This document shows, piece after piece, positions 22,650 through 36,694 of a stretch of 64,000 nucleotides of DNA. Positions within the stretch are counted from its first letter, which is position 1. The number at the start of each line of letters is the position of its first letter. The stretch lies in NCBI GenBank assembly GCA_029721435.1, contig CM056583.1, positions 71,542,120 to 71,606,119 of the forward strand, in the 5' to 3' direction. The notes beneath the pieces are model-generated. The model searched no databases. It was not told where the DNA came from and worked only from the letters and a program-made list of their open reading frames with translations. The stretch is from Gymnothorax reevesii. Lineage: Eukaryota; Chordata; Actinopteri; Anguilliformes; Muraenidae. Both the position numbers and the translations under genes were made by a program.

Positions 22650-24271
22650 TAAAGCTGCAAGCAGCGTTGGGACGGGTCCTCGCCCACCCGCGCATGTCGA
22701 AACGGGGGCGAGACGCCCACCCGTGCATGTCGAAAGAGGGGCGAGACGCGTTCGAGCGATGTCGAGCATTGTGATTCGTTGGACAGTACGAGAGAGTGGG
22801 AAATCTTTTATGTTGAGTTGAGTGCAAACCCCTTCACTGCAAGAGATTTTTGTCTTGAATATTGGAGCTATGAGCCATGGAACCTGGTCAAAGTATCTGA
22901 AGCACATTTAATCACTGGTGTGTATTGTGAAATCTTCCCCCATGCATGAACTTAGTGAAGGGAGATGATCCGTGGGCTGCAACTGCCACCCAGTGGACAA
23001 TTGTGTAGTAGCACACAGAAATACATGGAAATCAATAAAAATCAAGAAATTCATAAATGCTTCTTCTACGTAAATCCTAGAAAGCTGAGATTTTGGGAAC
23101 ATGTTCTCTGAACACAGACAAAAGTTTCATACGCTGCAACTTATGGTGAATTCAGAAGTGCGTCACTCTATATTTTTCAAAATATGAATATTCATAACAT
23201 ATTAATATCTCAGCAAATATTCATGGAAATGGTACCATGCTTGACACATTGTTTCTCCTAATTGAGATGATGAAGTATACCAAAGATCATTTTGATCCAA
23301 TCAACGGTTTGTCCACAACAAGAAAAAATGTATTACTGAACAGTGTATTATGTATATAATATTTTTTTATCTCAAGAAGTCTTTCATGGATTTTCACGAA
23401 ATCAAGTGACAATATCTGTCATGGTACAGCAATGATGTGTGATTTTTTTCAGAATTTTCATACATTGCGACAGGCCGTGGTGTAAGCAGAAGTGCTATTT
23501 TTGAGGATTTAGGTGGCGCTAGAGAGCCATTTTGTGCCTTTAGTGGAGAATTTTGAGCAAAAAGATATGTTTGTGGCCTCTAAGAATTTACTGCAAAATT
23601 TTGTTTGTTTTCGAGCATGTTTAAGCGGTTAAAATAATGTTGGAAATTGCGTATGCATTGAAAAAAGGCAGTCAACGTGGCTGCGGACCCCATCTTTGAC
23701 GCCTCATAAAATCCAAACCGTAGGACTTTTGACAAAGTTGTACAGTAGTTTTCATCGGAAGAATGTGCTTTGTCATCTATTAGCTTTTGGGGTTGATACA
23801 ATGAACGCCCCGAGAGGAGTTCGCGTTTGTTCGAGGGCAAATTTTGGCCAAATTTAGGGGAAAATGGACATTTTGATATGCAAATTGCGGACTCCCTGTT
23901 CGATTTAGGTCAAGGGTGTCCCCAAAGCATTTTTAGGTCTTGATGAGATGAACAATATAGTGTTGGTTCCATCTCTCTATGACTTTCCTACCGGGCGTGG
24001 TGGCCCTCTAAGTGCCAGTGAAATGTGCCTTGGTGGCGCTAGAGAGCCATTTTGTGACTAATGGGGAGAATTTTTTCATTTTATCAAATTTTTCGCCAGA
24101 CCTGAGGTGCGTGCCAATTTTGGTGAGTTTTTGAGCATGTTTAGGGGGTCAAATTTGAGCGCAAAGAGGCGTAAGAAGAAACAAAGAAACAAAGAAAGAA
24201 TAATAAGAAACACGAGAAATACAATAGGGTCCTCTCCAAGGCCCTGCAGGCCTGGAGGCTCGGACCCTAAT
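22650..24271 (+). repeat. Array unit 8 (1,622 bp, one hairpin)
   Basis: Middle part uses the older variant TCAGCAAATATTCATGGAAATGG, also seen in units 17, 23 and 25. Cassette A at 24226-24268. Confidence 0.95.
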
Positions 24272-26647
24272 TAAAGCTGCAAGCAGCGTTGGGACGGGTC
24301 CTCGCCCACCCGCGCATGTCGAAACGGGGGCGAGACGCCCACCCGTGCATGTCGAAACAGGGGCGAGACGCGTTCGAGCGATGTCGAGCATTGTCATTCA
24401 TTAGACAGTGCGAGATAGTGGGAAATCTTTTATGTTGAGTTGAGTGTAAACCCCTTTACTGCAAGATATTTTAGTTTTGAATATTGGAGCTATGAGCCAT
24501 GGAACCTGGTGAAAGTATCTGAAGCACATTTAATCACTGCTGTGTATTGTGAAATCTTCCCCCCTGCATGAACTTAGTGAAGGGAGATGATCCGTGGGCT
24601 CCAACTGCCACCCGGTGGACAATTGTGTAGTAGCAAACAGAAATACATGGAAATCAATAAAAATCAAGAAATTAATAAATGCTTCTTCTACGTAAATCCT
24701 AGAAAGCTGAGATTTTGGGAGCATGTTCCCTGAACACAGACAAAAGTTTCATACGCTGCAACTTATGGTGAATTCAGAAGTGCGTCACTCTATATTTTTC
24801 AAAATATGAATATTCATAACATATTAATATCTCCAGAAATATTCATAGAAATAGTTCCATGCTTGGCAGTTTGTGTGTACACATGGAGCTTATGAAGTCT
24901 ACCAAAGGACATTTTGATACAATAAACGGTTTGTTCACAGTAAGAAATTATGTGATACTGTACAGCATATGATGACCATAACATTTTTTATTTCAAGAAG
25001 TCTTCATTGGATTTTCACGAAATCAAGTGAGAATATCTGTTATGGTACAGCAATGATGTGTGTTTTTTTTCAGAATTTTTACACATTGCGTCAGGGCGTG
25101 GTGTAAGCAAAAGTGCCATTTTGGAGGATTTAGGTGGCGCTAGAGAGCCATTTTGTGCCTTTGGTGAAGAATTTTGGGATAAGAGATATGTTTGTTGCCT
25201 GTAAGAATTTACTGCAAAATTTTGTTCGTTTTTGACCATGTTTAAGCGGTGAAATTAATGTTGGAAATGGCGTATGCATCGGGAAAAGGCAGTCAAAGTG
25301 GCTGCGGACCCCATCTTTGACGCCTCATAAAATCCAAACCGTAGGACTTTTGAAAAAGTTGTACAGTAGTTTTCATCGGAAGAGTGTGCTGTGTCATCTA
25401 TTAGCATTTGGGGTCGATACGATAAACGCCCTAGGAGGAGTTCGCGTTTGTTCGAGGGCACATTTTGGCCAAATTTAGGGGAAAATGCAAATTTTGATAT
25501 GCAAATTTCGGACTTCCTGTTTGATTTAGGTAATAGGTGTCGATTGTTCATTTTTAGGCCTTGATGAGATGAACAATATAGTGTTGGTTGCATCTCTCTA
25601 TGACTTTCCTACCGGGCGTGGTGGCCCTCTAAAGGCCAGTAAAAAGTGCCTTGGTGGCGCTAGAGAGCCATTTTGTGACCTATGGGGCTTGGCAGTTTGT
25701 GTGTACACATGGAGCTTATGAAGTCTACCAAAGGACATTTTGATACAATAAACGGTTTGTTCACAGTAAGAAATTATGTGATACTGTACAGCATATGATG
25801 ACCATAACATTTTTTATTTCAAGAAGTCTTCATTGGATTTTCACGAAATCAAGTGAGAATATCTGTTATGGTACAGCAATGATGTGTGTTTTTTTTCAGA
25901 ATTTTTACACATTGCGTCAGGGCGTGGTGTAAGCAAAAGTGCCATTTTGGAGGATTTAGGTGGCGCTAGAGAGCCATTTTGTGCCTTTGGTGAAGAATTT
26001 TGGGATAAGAGATATGTTTGTTGCCTGTAAGAATTTACTGCAAAATTTTGTTCGTTTTTGACCATGTTTAAGCGGTGAAATTAATGTTGGAAATGGCGTA
26101 TGCATCGGGAAAAGGCAGTCAAAGTGGCTGCGGACCCCATCTTTGACGCCTCATAAAATCCAAACCGTAGGACTTTTGAAAAAGTTGTACAGTAGTTTTC
26201 ATCGGAAGAGTGTGCTGTGTCATCTATTAGCATTTGGGGTCGATACGATAAACGCCCTAGGAGGAGTTCGCGTTTGTTCGAGGGCACATTTTGGCCAAAT
26301 TTAGGGGAAAATGCAAATTTTGATATGCAAATTTCGGACTTCCTGTTTGATTTAGGTAATAGGTGTCGATTGTTCATTTTTAGGCCTTGATGAGATGAAC
26401 AATATAGTGTTGGTTGCATCTCTCTATGACTTTCCTACCGGGCGTGGTGGCCCTCTAAAGGCCAGTAAAAAGTGCCTTGGTGGCGCTAGAGAGCCATTTT
26501 GTGACCTATGGGGAGAATTTTTTCATTTTATCAAATTTTTCGCCAGACCGGACGAGCGTGCCGATTTTGGTGAGTTTTTGAGCATGTTTAGGGGGTCAAA
26601 TTCAAGCTCAAAGAGGCGTTAGAAAAAACAAAGAAACAAAGAATAAT
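24272..26647 (+). repeat. Array unit 9 (2,376 bp) with an 826-bp internal tandem duplication
   Basis: A normal ~1,550-bp unit enlarged by a direct repeat: 24861-25686 and 25687-26512. The junction reads CTATGGGG|CTTGGCAG. No hairpin; tail AACAAAGAAACAAAGAATAA. Confidence 0.95.
24861..26512 (+). repeat. 826-bp direct tandem duplication inside unit 9
   Basis: Copies 24861-25686 and 25687-26512 appear identical by eye, including copy-specific variants (TTTGTGTGTACACATGG, GATGACCATAACA, AAATTTCGG). Their boundaries are inside a unit, not at its ends, so this is an event separate from array growth. Confidence 0.95.
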
Positions 26648-28433
26648 TAAAGCTGCAAGCAGCGTTGGGACGGGTCCTCGCCCACCCGCGCATGTCGAAA
26701 CGGGGGCGAGACGCCCACCCGTGCATGTCGAAAGGGGGGCGAGACGCGTTCGAGTGATGTCGAGCATTGCGATTCGTTGGACAGTACGAGATAGTGGGAA
26801 ATCTTTTATGTTGAGTTGAGTGCAAACCCCTTCACTGCAAGAGATTTTTGTTTTGAATAATGGAGCTATGAGCCATGGAACCTGGTCAAAGAATCTGAAG
26901 CACATTTAATCACTGGTGTGTATTGTGAAATCTTCCCCCATGCATGAACTTAGTGAAGGGAGACGATCCGTGGGCTCCAACTGCCACCCGGTGGACAATT
27001 GTGTAGTAGCACACAGAAATACATGGAAATCAATAAAAATCAAGAAATTAATAAATGCTTTTTCTACGTAAATCCTAGAAAGCTGAGATTTTGGGAGCAT
27101 GTTCCCTGAACACAGACAAAAGTTTCATACGCTGCAACTTATGGTGAATTCAGAAGTGCGTCACTCTATATTTTTCAAAATATGAATATTCATAACATAT
27201 TAATATCTCCAGAAATATTCACAGAAATTGTTCCAAGCTTGGCAGTCTGTCTGTACACATGGAGCTTATGAAGTCTACCAAAGGACATTTTGATACAATT
27301 AACGGTTTGTTCACAGTAAGAAATTATGTGATACTGTACAGCATATTATGAACATAACATTTTTTATTTCAAGAAGTCTTCATTGGATTTTCACGAAATC
27401 AAGTGAGAATATCTGTCATGGTACAGCAATGATGTGTGATTTTTTTCAGAATTTTTAAACATTGCGTCAGGCCGCGGTGTAAGCAAAAGTGCCATTTTGG
27501 AGGATTTAGGTGGCGCTAGAGAGCCATTTTGTGCCTTTGGTGAAGAATTTTGGGATAAGAGATATGCTTGTTGCCTGTAAGAATTTACTGCAAAATTTTG
27601 TTCGTTTTTGAGCATGTTTAAGGGGTCAAAAGAATGTTGGAAATTGCGTACGCGTTGAGAAAAGGCTGTCCAAGTGGCTGCGGACCCCATCTTTGACGCC
27701 TCATAAAATCCGAACCGTAGGACTTTTGACAAAGTTGTACAGTAGTTTTTATCGGAAGAGTGTGCTGTGTCATGTATTAGCATTTGGGGTCGATACGATA
27801 AACGCCCTAGGAGGAGTTCGCGTTTGTTCGAGGGCAAATTTTGGCCAAATTTAGGGGAAAATGCAAATTTTGATATGCAAATTGCGGACTTCCTGTTTGA
27901 TTTAGGTAATAGGTGTCGATTGTTCATTTTTAGGCCTTGATGAGATGAACAATATAGTGTTGGTTGCATCTCTCTATGACTTTCCTACCGGGCGTGGTGG
28001 CCCTCTAAAGGCCAGTAAAAAGTGCCTTGGTGGCGCTAGAGAGCCATTTTGTGACCTATGGGGAGAATTTTTTCATTTTATCAAATTTTTCGCCAGACCT
28101 GACGAGCGTGCCGATTTTGGTGAGTTTTTGAGCATGTTTAGGGGGTCAAATTTGAGCGCAAAGAGGCGTAAGAAGAAACAAAGAAACAAAGAAAGAAAGA
28201 ATAATAATAAGAAACACGAGAAATACAATAGGGTCCTCTCCAAGGCCCTGCAGGCCTGGAGGCTCGGACCCTAATAATAAGAATAATAATAATAATAAGA
28301 AACATAGCAGGAACAATAGGGTCCTCTCTGAGGCCTTGCAGGCCTCGAGGCTCGGACCCTAATAATAAGAAACTGACCAGGAACAATAGGGTCCTCTCTG
28401 AGGCCTTTCAGGCCTCGAGGCTCGGACCCTAAT
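26648..28433 (+). repeat. Array unit 10 (1,786 bp, three hairpins)
   Basis: Cassettes A (28230-28272), B (28318-28360) and B' (28388-28430), with a TAATAAGAATAATAATAATAATAAG spacer between the first two. The front half shows the GGGTCAAAAGAATG variant. Confidence 0.95.
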
Positions 28434-30209
28434 TAAAGCTGCAAGCAGCGTTGGGACGGGTCCTCGCCCACCCGCGCATGTCGAAACGGGGGCGAGACGC
28501 CCACCTGTGCATGTCGAAAGGGGGGCGAGACGCGTACGAGCGCCGTCGAGCATCGTCATTCGTCAAACAGAGCGAGGCTGAGTAAAATGTTTGATCTCTA
28601 ATTAAAAGCAAACCCTTTACGATTTTGATATGCAAATTCTGTTCTGCCTGTTTGATTTAGGTGAGGAGTGTTGATTCTTAAATTTTAGGTCTTGATGAGA
28701 TGAAGAATATAATTTAGGTTGTAGCAGGACTGAGGGTAATGTTTTTTTGTAGAGTTGAGTGCAAACTTCTTTACTGACAGACATTTTTCTTTTGTTAAAT
28801 GGAGCTGTGAGGCATGGGACCTGGTGAAAGTATCTGAAGCAGGTTTAATCACTGCTGTGTATTGTGAAACCTCCCCCATGCATGAACTTGGTGAGGGGAG
28901 ATGATCCGTGTGGTGCTACTGCCATCCAGTGTACAGAATGTGTAGTGACACATAGAAACACATAGAGAAACATGAAAATCAATAAGAATCAAGAAATGAA
29001 TAAATGCTTCTTCTATGTAAATCCTAGAAAGCTGAAATTTTGGGAGCATGTTCTCTGAACACAGAGAAAAGTTTCATATGCTACAACTTATGGTGAATTC
29101 AGAAGTGCGTCACTCTATATTTTTCAAAATATGAATATTAATAACCTGTTAATATCTCGGCAAATATTAATTGAAATGGTACCATGCTTGGCACATTGTT
29201 TCTACAAATAGAGATAATAAAGTATACCAAAGATCATTTTGATTTGATTAACGGTTGGCCCACAGCAAGAAAGAATGTATTACTGAACAGTGTATTATGT
29301 ACATAATATTTTTTATCTCAAGAAGTCTTTAATGGATTTTCACGAGATCAAGATACAATATAGGGGCATGGTACAGCAATGTATGTGATTTTTTTCAAAA
29401 TTTTAAGACATTGCGACAGGCCGTGGTGAAAGCAAAAGTCCCATTTTGGTGTATTTAGGTGGCGCTAGAGAGCCATTTTGTGTCTTGGGTGGAGTGTTTT
29501 CAAAGAGTAAATATCTTTGAAGCCACAATGAATTATTTGCAAAATTTGGTTCGTTTTTGAGCATGTTTAAGGGGTCAGATTTAGGTTGAAAATTGAACAC
29601 GCATCGAAAAAAGGCAGTGAAAGTGGCTGCGGACCCCAACTTTGACGCCTCATAAAATCGAAACCGTAGGACTTTTGAAAAAGTTGTACAGTAGTTTTTA
29701 TGGGAAGAGTGTGCTGTGTCATCTATTAGCATTTGGGGTCAATACGACGAACGCCCTAGGAGGAGTTCGCGTTTGTTCGAGGGCAAATTTTGGCCAAATT
29801 TAGGGGAAATTGCAAATTTTGATATGCAAATTGCGGACTTTCTGTTTGATTTAGGTAATTAGTGTCCATGGTTCATTTGTAGGGGTTGATGAGATGAACA
29901 ATATAGTGTTGGTTCCATCTCTCTATGACTTTCCTACCGGTCGTGATGGCCGTCTAAGTGCCAGAAAAAAGTGCCTTGGTGGCGCTAGAGAGCCGTTTTG
30001 TGACCGATGGGGTTAATTTTTTCATTTTATCAAATTTTTCGCCAGACCTGAGGAGTGTACCAATTTTGGTGAGTTTTTGAGCATGTTTAGGGGGTCAAAT
30101 TTGAGCGCAAAGTGGCGTATAGAGAAAGAAACAAAGAATAAAAAGAAACACGACAAAAACAATAGGGTCCTCTCCAAGGCCCTGCAGGCCTGGAGGCTCG
30201 GACCCTAAT
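28434..30209 (+). repeat. Array unit 11 (1,776 bp), divergent subfamily, one hairpin
   Basis: After a normal head the sequence diverges at about 28550. About 28610-28740 holds an out-of-place copy of the pre-second-module region (ATATGCAAATTCTGTTCTG...), then re-enters the normal order. Cassette A (30164-30206). The divergence is shared with unit 18. Confidence 0.9.
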
Positions 30210-31767
30210 TAAAGCTGCAAGCAGCGTTGGGACGGGTCCTCGCCCACCCGCGCACGTCGAAACGGGGGCGAGACGCCCACCCGTGCATGTCGAAAGGGGG
30301 GCGAGACGCGTTGGAGCGATGTCGAGCATTGTGATTCGTTGAACAGTAGGAGATAGTGGGAAATCTTTTATTTTGAGTTGAGTGCAAACCCCTTCACTGC
30401 AAGACATTTTTGTTTTGAATAATGGAGCTATGAGCCATGGAACCTGGTCAAAGTATCTGGAGCACATTTAATCACTGGTGTGTATTGTGAAATCTTCCCC
30501 CATGCATGAACTTAGTGGAGGGAGATGATCCGTGGGCTCCAACTGCCACCCGGTGGACAATTGTGTAGTAGCACACAGAAATACATGGAAATCAATGAAA
30601 ATCAAGAAATTAATAAATGCTTCTTCTACGTAAATCCTAGAAAGCTGAGATTTTGGGAGCATGTTCCCTGAACACAGACAAAAGTTTCATACGCTGCAAC
30701 TTATGGTGAATTCAGAAGTGCGTCACTCTATATTTTTCAAAATATGAATATTCATAACATATTAATATCTCCAGAAATATTCATAGAAATTGTTCCATGC
30801 TTGGCAGTTTGTCTGTACACATGGAGCTTATGAAGTCTACCAAAGGACATTTTGATACAATAAACGGTTTGTTCACAGTAAGAAATTATGTGATACTGTA
30901 CAGCATATGATGAACATAACATTTTTTATTTCAAGAAGTCTTCATTGGATTTTCACGAAATCAAGTGACAATATCTGTCATGTTACAGCAATGATGTGTG
31001 ATTTTTTTCAGAATTTTTAAACATTGCGTCAGGGCGTGGTGTAAGCAAAAGTGCCATTTTGGAGGATTTAGGTGGCGCTAGAGAGCCATTTTGTGCCTTT
31101 GGTGAAGAATTTTGGGATAAGACATATGTTTGTTGCCTGTAAGAATTTACTGCAAAATTTTGTTCGTTTTTGACCATGTTTAAGCGGTTAAATAAATGTT
31201 GGAAATTGCGTATGCATCGGGAAAAGGCAGTCAAAGTGGCTGCGGACCCCATCTTTGACGCCTCATAAAATCCAAACGGTAGGACTTTTGAAAAAGTTGT
31301 ACAGTAGTTTTCATCGGAAGAGTGTGCTGTGTCATCTATTAGCATTTGGGGTCGATACGATGAACGCCCTAGGAGGAGTTCGCGTTTGTTCGAGGGCAAA
31401 TTTTGGCCAAATTTAGGGTGAAATGCAAATTTTGATATGCAAATTGCGGACTTCCTGTTTGATTTAGGTAATAGGTGTCGATTGTTCATTTTTAGGCCTT
31501 GATGAGATGAACAATATGGTGTTGGTTCCATCTCTCTATGACTTTCCTACCGGTTGTGGTGGCCGTCTAAAGGCCAGTAAAAAGTGCCTTGGTGGCGCTA
31601 GAGAGGCATTTTTTGACCTAGGGGGATAATTTTTTCATTTTATCAAATTTTTCGCCAGACCTGACGAGCGTGCCGATTTTGGTGAGTTTTTGAGCATGTT
31701 TAGGGGGTCAAATTTAAGCTCAAAGAGGCGTAAGAAAAAACAAAGAAACAAAGAAACAAAGAATAAT
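30210..31767 (+). repeat. Array unit 12 (1,558 bp, no hairpin)
   Basis: Complete unit. The second module is degraded (AGAGAGGCATTTTTTGACC). The tail repeats AACAAAG three times before AATAA. Confidence 0.95.
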
Positions 31768-33447
31768 TAAAGCTGCAAGCAGCGTTGGGACGGGTCCTCG
31801 CCCACCCGCGCACGTCGAAACGGGGGCGAGACGCCCACCCGCGCATGTCGAAAGGGGGGCGAGACGCGTTCGAGCGATGTCGAGCATTGTGATTCGTTGG
31901 ACAGTACGAGATAGTGGGAAATCTTTTATGTTGAGTTGAGTGCAAACCCCTTCACTGCAAGAGATTTTTGTTTTGAATAATGGAGCTATGAGGCATGGAA
32001 CCTGGTCAAAGTATCTGAAGCACATTTAATCACTGGTGTGTATTGTGAAATCTTCCCCCATGCATGAACTTAGTGAAGGGAGATGATCCGTGGGCTCCAA
32101 CTGCCACCCGGTGGACAATTGTGTAGTAGCACAGAGAAATACATGGAAATCAAGAGAAATCAAGAAATTAATAAATGCTTCTTCTACGTGAATCCTAGAA
32201 AGCTGAGATTTTGGGAGCATGTTCCCTGAACACAGACAAAAGTTTCATACGCTGCAACTTATGGTGAATTCAGAAGTGCGTCACTCTATATTTTTCAAAA
32301 TATGAATATTCATAACATATTCATATGTCAATAAATATTCATTGAAATTGAACCATGCTCGGTAGTTTGTCTGTACACATGGAGCTTATGAATTGTACCA
32401 AAGGACATTTTGATACGATAAACGGTTTGTCCACAGTAAGAAATAATGTGATACTGTGCAGCATATTATGAATATAACATTTTTTATTTCAAAAAGTTTT
32501 CATTGGATTTTCACGAAATCAAGTGAAATTTTAGGGCATACTACAGCAATGATGTGTGATTTTTTTCAGAATTTTTAGACATTGCGACAGGCCGTGGTGT
32601 AAGCAAAAGTGCTATTTTTGAGGATTTAGGTGGCGCTAGAGAGCCATTTTGTGTGTTGGGTGGAGAGTTTTCAAAGAGTAAATATCTTTGAAGCCACAAT
32701 GAATTATCTGCAAAATATGGTTTGTTTTTGAGCATGTTTAAGGGGTCAGATTTAGGTTGGAAATTGCACACGCATCGAAAAAAGGCTGTCAAAGTGGCTG
32801 CGGACCCCAACTTTGACGCCTCATAAAATCGAAACGGTAGGACTTTTGAAAAAGTTGTACAGTAGTTTTCATCGGAAGAGTCTGCTGTGTCATCTATTAG
32901 CATTTGGGGTCGATACGATGAACGCCCTAGGAGGAGTTCGCATTTGTTCGAAGGCAAATTTTGGCCAAATTTAGGGGAAAATGCAAATTTTGATATGCAA
33001 ATTGCGGACTTCCTGTTTGATTTCGGTAATAAGTGTCGATTGTTCATTTTTAGGCCTTGATGAGATGAACAATATAGTGTTGGTTGCATCTCTCTATGAC
33101 TTTCCTACCGGGCGTGGCGGCCCTCTAAAGGCCAGTAAAAAGTGCCTTGGTGGCGCTAGAGAGCCATTTTGTGACCTATGGGGATAATTTTTTCATTTTA
33201 TCAAATTTTTCGCCAGACCTGAGGAGTGTACCAATTTTGGTGAGTTTTTGAGCATGTTTAGGGGGTCAAATTTGAGCGCAAAGTGGCGTATAGAGAAAGA
33301 AACAAAGAATAAAAAGAAACACGACAAAAACAATAGGGTCCTCTCCAAGGCCCTGCAGGCCTGGAGGCTCGGACCCTAATAAGAAACATAGCAGGAACAA
33401 TAGGATCCTCTCTGAGGCCTTTCAGGCCTCGAGGCTCGGACCCTAAT
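31768..33447 (+). repeat. Array unit 13 (1,680 bp, two hairpins)
   Basis: The centre (AAATTTTAGGGCATACTACAG and onward to about 33180) is nearly identical to unit 19. Cassettes A (33335-33377) and B' (33402-33444); the latter has AGGATCC instead of AGGGTCC, breaking one stem pair. Confidence 0.95.
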
Positions 33448-34997
33448 TAAAGCTGCAAGCAGCGTTGGGGCGGGTCCTCGCCCACTGGTGCATGTCGAAA
33501 CGGGGGCGAGACGCCCATCCGCGCATGTCGAAAGGGGGGCGAGACGCGTTGGAGCGATGTCGAGCATTGTGATTCGTTGAACAGTACGAGATAGTGGGAA
33601 ATTTTTTATGTTGAGTTGAGTGCAAACCCCTTCACTGCAAGAGATTTTTGTTTTGAATAATGGAGCTATGAGCCATGGAACCTGGTCAAAGTATCTGAAG
33701 CACATTTAATCACTGGTGTGTATTGTGAAATCTTCCCCCATGCATGAACTGAGTGAAGGGAGATGATCCGTGGGCTCCAACAGCCACCCGGTGGACAATT
33801 GTGTAGTAGCACACAGAAATACATGGAAATCAATAAAAATCAAGAAATTAATAAATGCTTCTTCTACGTAAATCCGAGAAAGCTGAGATTTTGGGAGGTT
33901 GTTCCCTGAACACAGACAAATGTTTCATACGCTGCAACTTATGGTGAATTCAGAAGTGCGTCACTCTATATTTTTCAAAATATGAATATTCATAACATAT
34001 TGATATGTCAAGAAATATTCATTGAAATTGAACCATGCTCGGTAGTTTGTCTGTACACATGGAGCTTATGAAGTCTACCAAAGGACATTTTGATACAATA
34101 AACGGTTTGTTCACAGTAAGAAATTATGTGATACTGTACAGCATATGATGAACATAACATTTTTTATTTCAAGAAGTTTTCATTGGATTTTCACGAAATC
34201 AAGTGAGAATATCTGTCATGGTACAGCAATGATGTGAGATTTTTTTCAGAATTTTCAAACATTGCGTCAGGGCGTGGTGTAAGCAAAAGTGCCATTTTGG
34301 AGGATTTAGGTGGCGCTAGAGAGCCATTTTGTGCCTTTGGTGAAGAATTTTGGGATAAGAGATATGTTTGTTGCCTGTAAGAATTTACTGCAAAATTTTG
34401 TTCGTTTCTGACCATGTTTAAGCGGTTAAATTAATGTTGGAAATTGCGTATGCATCGGGAAAAGGCAGTCAAAGTGGCTGCGGACCCCATCTTTGACGCC
34501 TCATAAAATCCAAACCGTAGGACTTTTGAAAAAGTTGTACAGTAGTTTTTATCGGAAGAGTGTGCTGTGTCATCTATTAGCATTTGGGGTCGATACGATG
34601 AACGCCCTAGGAGGAGTTCGCGTTTGTTCGAGGGCAAATTTTGGCCAAATTTAGGGTGAAATGCAAATTTTGATATGCAAATTGCGGACTTCCTGTTTGA
34701 TTTAGGTAATAGGTGTCGATTGTTCATTTTTAGGCCTTGATGAGATGAACAATATAGTGTTGGTTGCATCTCTCTATGACTTTCCTACCGGGCGTGGTGG
34801 CCCTCTAAAGGCCAGTAAAAAGTGCCTTGGTGGCGCTAGAGAGCCATTTTGTGACCTATGGGGAGAATTTTTTCATTTTATCAAATTTTTCGCCAGACCG
34901 GACGAGCGTGCCGATTTTGGTGAGTTTTTGAGCATGTTTAGGGGGTCAAATTCAAGCTCAAAGAGGCGTAAGAAAAAACAAAGAAACAAAGAATAAT
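33448..34997 (+). repeat. Array unit 14 (1,550 bp, no hairpin)
   Basis: Head with CACTGGTGCATG. One variant GGGAGGTTGTTCCC in the middle. Otherwise a standard unit. Confidence 0.95.
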
Positions 34998-36694
34998 TAA
35001 AGCTGCAAGCAGCGTTGGGACGGGTCCTCGCCCACCCGCGCATGTCGAAACGGGGGCGAGACGCCCACCCGTGCATGTGGAAAGGGGGGCGAGACGCGTT
35101 GGAGCGATGTCGAGCATTGTGATTCGTTGAACAGTACGAGATAGTGGGAAATCTTTTATTTTGAGTTGAGTGCAAACCCCTTCACTGCAAGAGATTTTTG
35201 TTTTGAATAATGGAGCTATGAGCCATGGAACCTGGTCAAAGTATCTGGAGCACATTTAATCACTGGTGTGTATTGTGAAATCTGCCCCCATGCATGAACT
35301 TAGTGAAGGGAGATGATCCGTGGGCTCCAACTGCCACCCGGTGGACAATTGTGTAGTAGCACACAGAAATACATGGAAATCAATGAAAATCAAGAAATTA
35401 ATAAATGCTTCTTCTACGTAAATCCTAGAAAGCTGAGATTTTGGGAGCATGTTCCCTGAACACAGACAAAAGTTTCATACGCTGCAACTTATGGTGAATT
35501 CAGAAGTGCGTCACTCTATATTTTTCAAAATATGAATATTCATAACATATTAATATCTCCAGAAATATTCATAGAAATTGTTCCATGCTTGGCAGGTTGT
35601 CTGTACACATGGAGCTAATGAAGTCTACCAAAGGACATTTTGATACAATAAACGGTTTGTTCACAGTAAGAAATTATGTGATACTGTACAGCATATGATG
35701 AACATAACATTTTTTATTTCAAGAAGTCTTCATTGGATTTTCACGAAATCATGTGAGAATATCTGTCATGGTACAGCAATGATGTGTGATTATTTTCAGA
35801 ATTTTTAAACATTGCGTCCGGGCGTGGTGTAAGCAAAAGTGCCATTTTGGAGGATTTAGGTGGCGCTAGAGAGCCATTTTGTGCCTTTGTTGAAGAATTT
35901 TGGGATAAGACATATGTTTGTTGCCTGTAAGAATTTACTGCAAAATTTTGTTCGTTTTTGACCATGTTTAAGCGGTTAAATTAATGTTGGAAATTGCGTA
36001 TGCATCGGGAAAAGGCAGTCAAAGTGGCTGCGGACCCCATCTTTGACGCCTCATAAAATCCAAACCGTAGGACTTTTGAAAAAGTTGTACAGTAGTTTTC
36101 ATCGGAAGAGTGTGCTGTGTCATCTATTAGCATTTGGGGTCGATACGATGAACGCCCTAGGAGGAGTTCGCGTTTGTTCGAGGGCAAATTTTGGCCAAAT
36201 TTAGGGGAAAATGCAAATTTTGATATGCAAATTGCGGACTTCCTGTTTGATTTAGGTAATAGGTGTCGATTGTTCATTTTTAGGCCTTGATGAGATGAAC
36301 AATTAAGTGTTGGTTGCATCTCTCTATGACTTTCCTACCGGGCGTGGTGGCCCTCTAAAGGCCAGTAAAAAGTGCCTTGGTGGCGCTAGAGAGCCATTTT
36401 GTGACCTATGGGGAAAATTTTTTCATTTTATCAAATTTTTCGCCAGACCGGACGAGCGTGCCGATTTTGGTGAGTTTTTGAGCATGTTTAGGGGGTCAAA
36501 TTTGAGCGCAAAGAGGCGTAAGAAGAAACAAAGAAACAAAGAAAGAATAATAATAAGAAACACGAGAAATACAATAGGGTCCTCTCCAAGGCCCTGCAGG
36601 CCTGGAGGCTCGGACCCTAATAATAAGAAACATAGCAGGAACAATAGGGTCCTCTCTGAGGCCTTTCAGGCCTCGAGGCTCGGACCCTAATAAT
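34998..36694 (+). repeat. Array unit 15 (1,697 bp, two hairpins)
   Basis: Standard unit. Cassettes A (36576-36618) and B' (36646-36688). The front half is shared with units 21 and 31 (AATCTGCCCCCATG). Confidence 0.95.
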
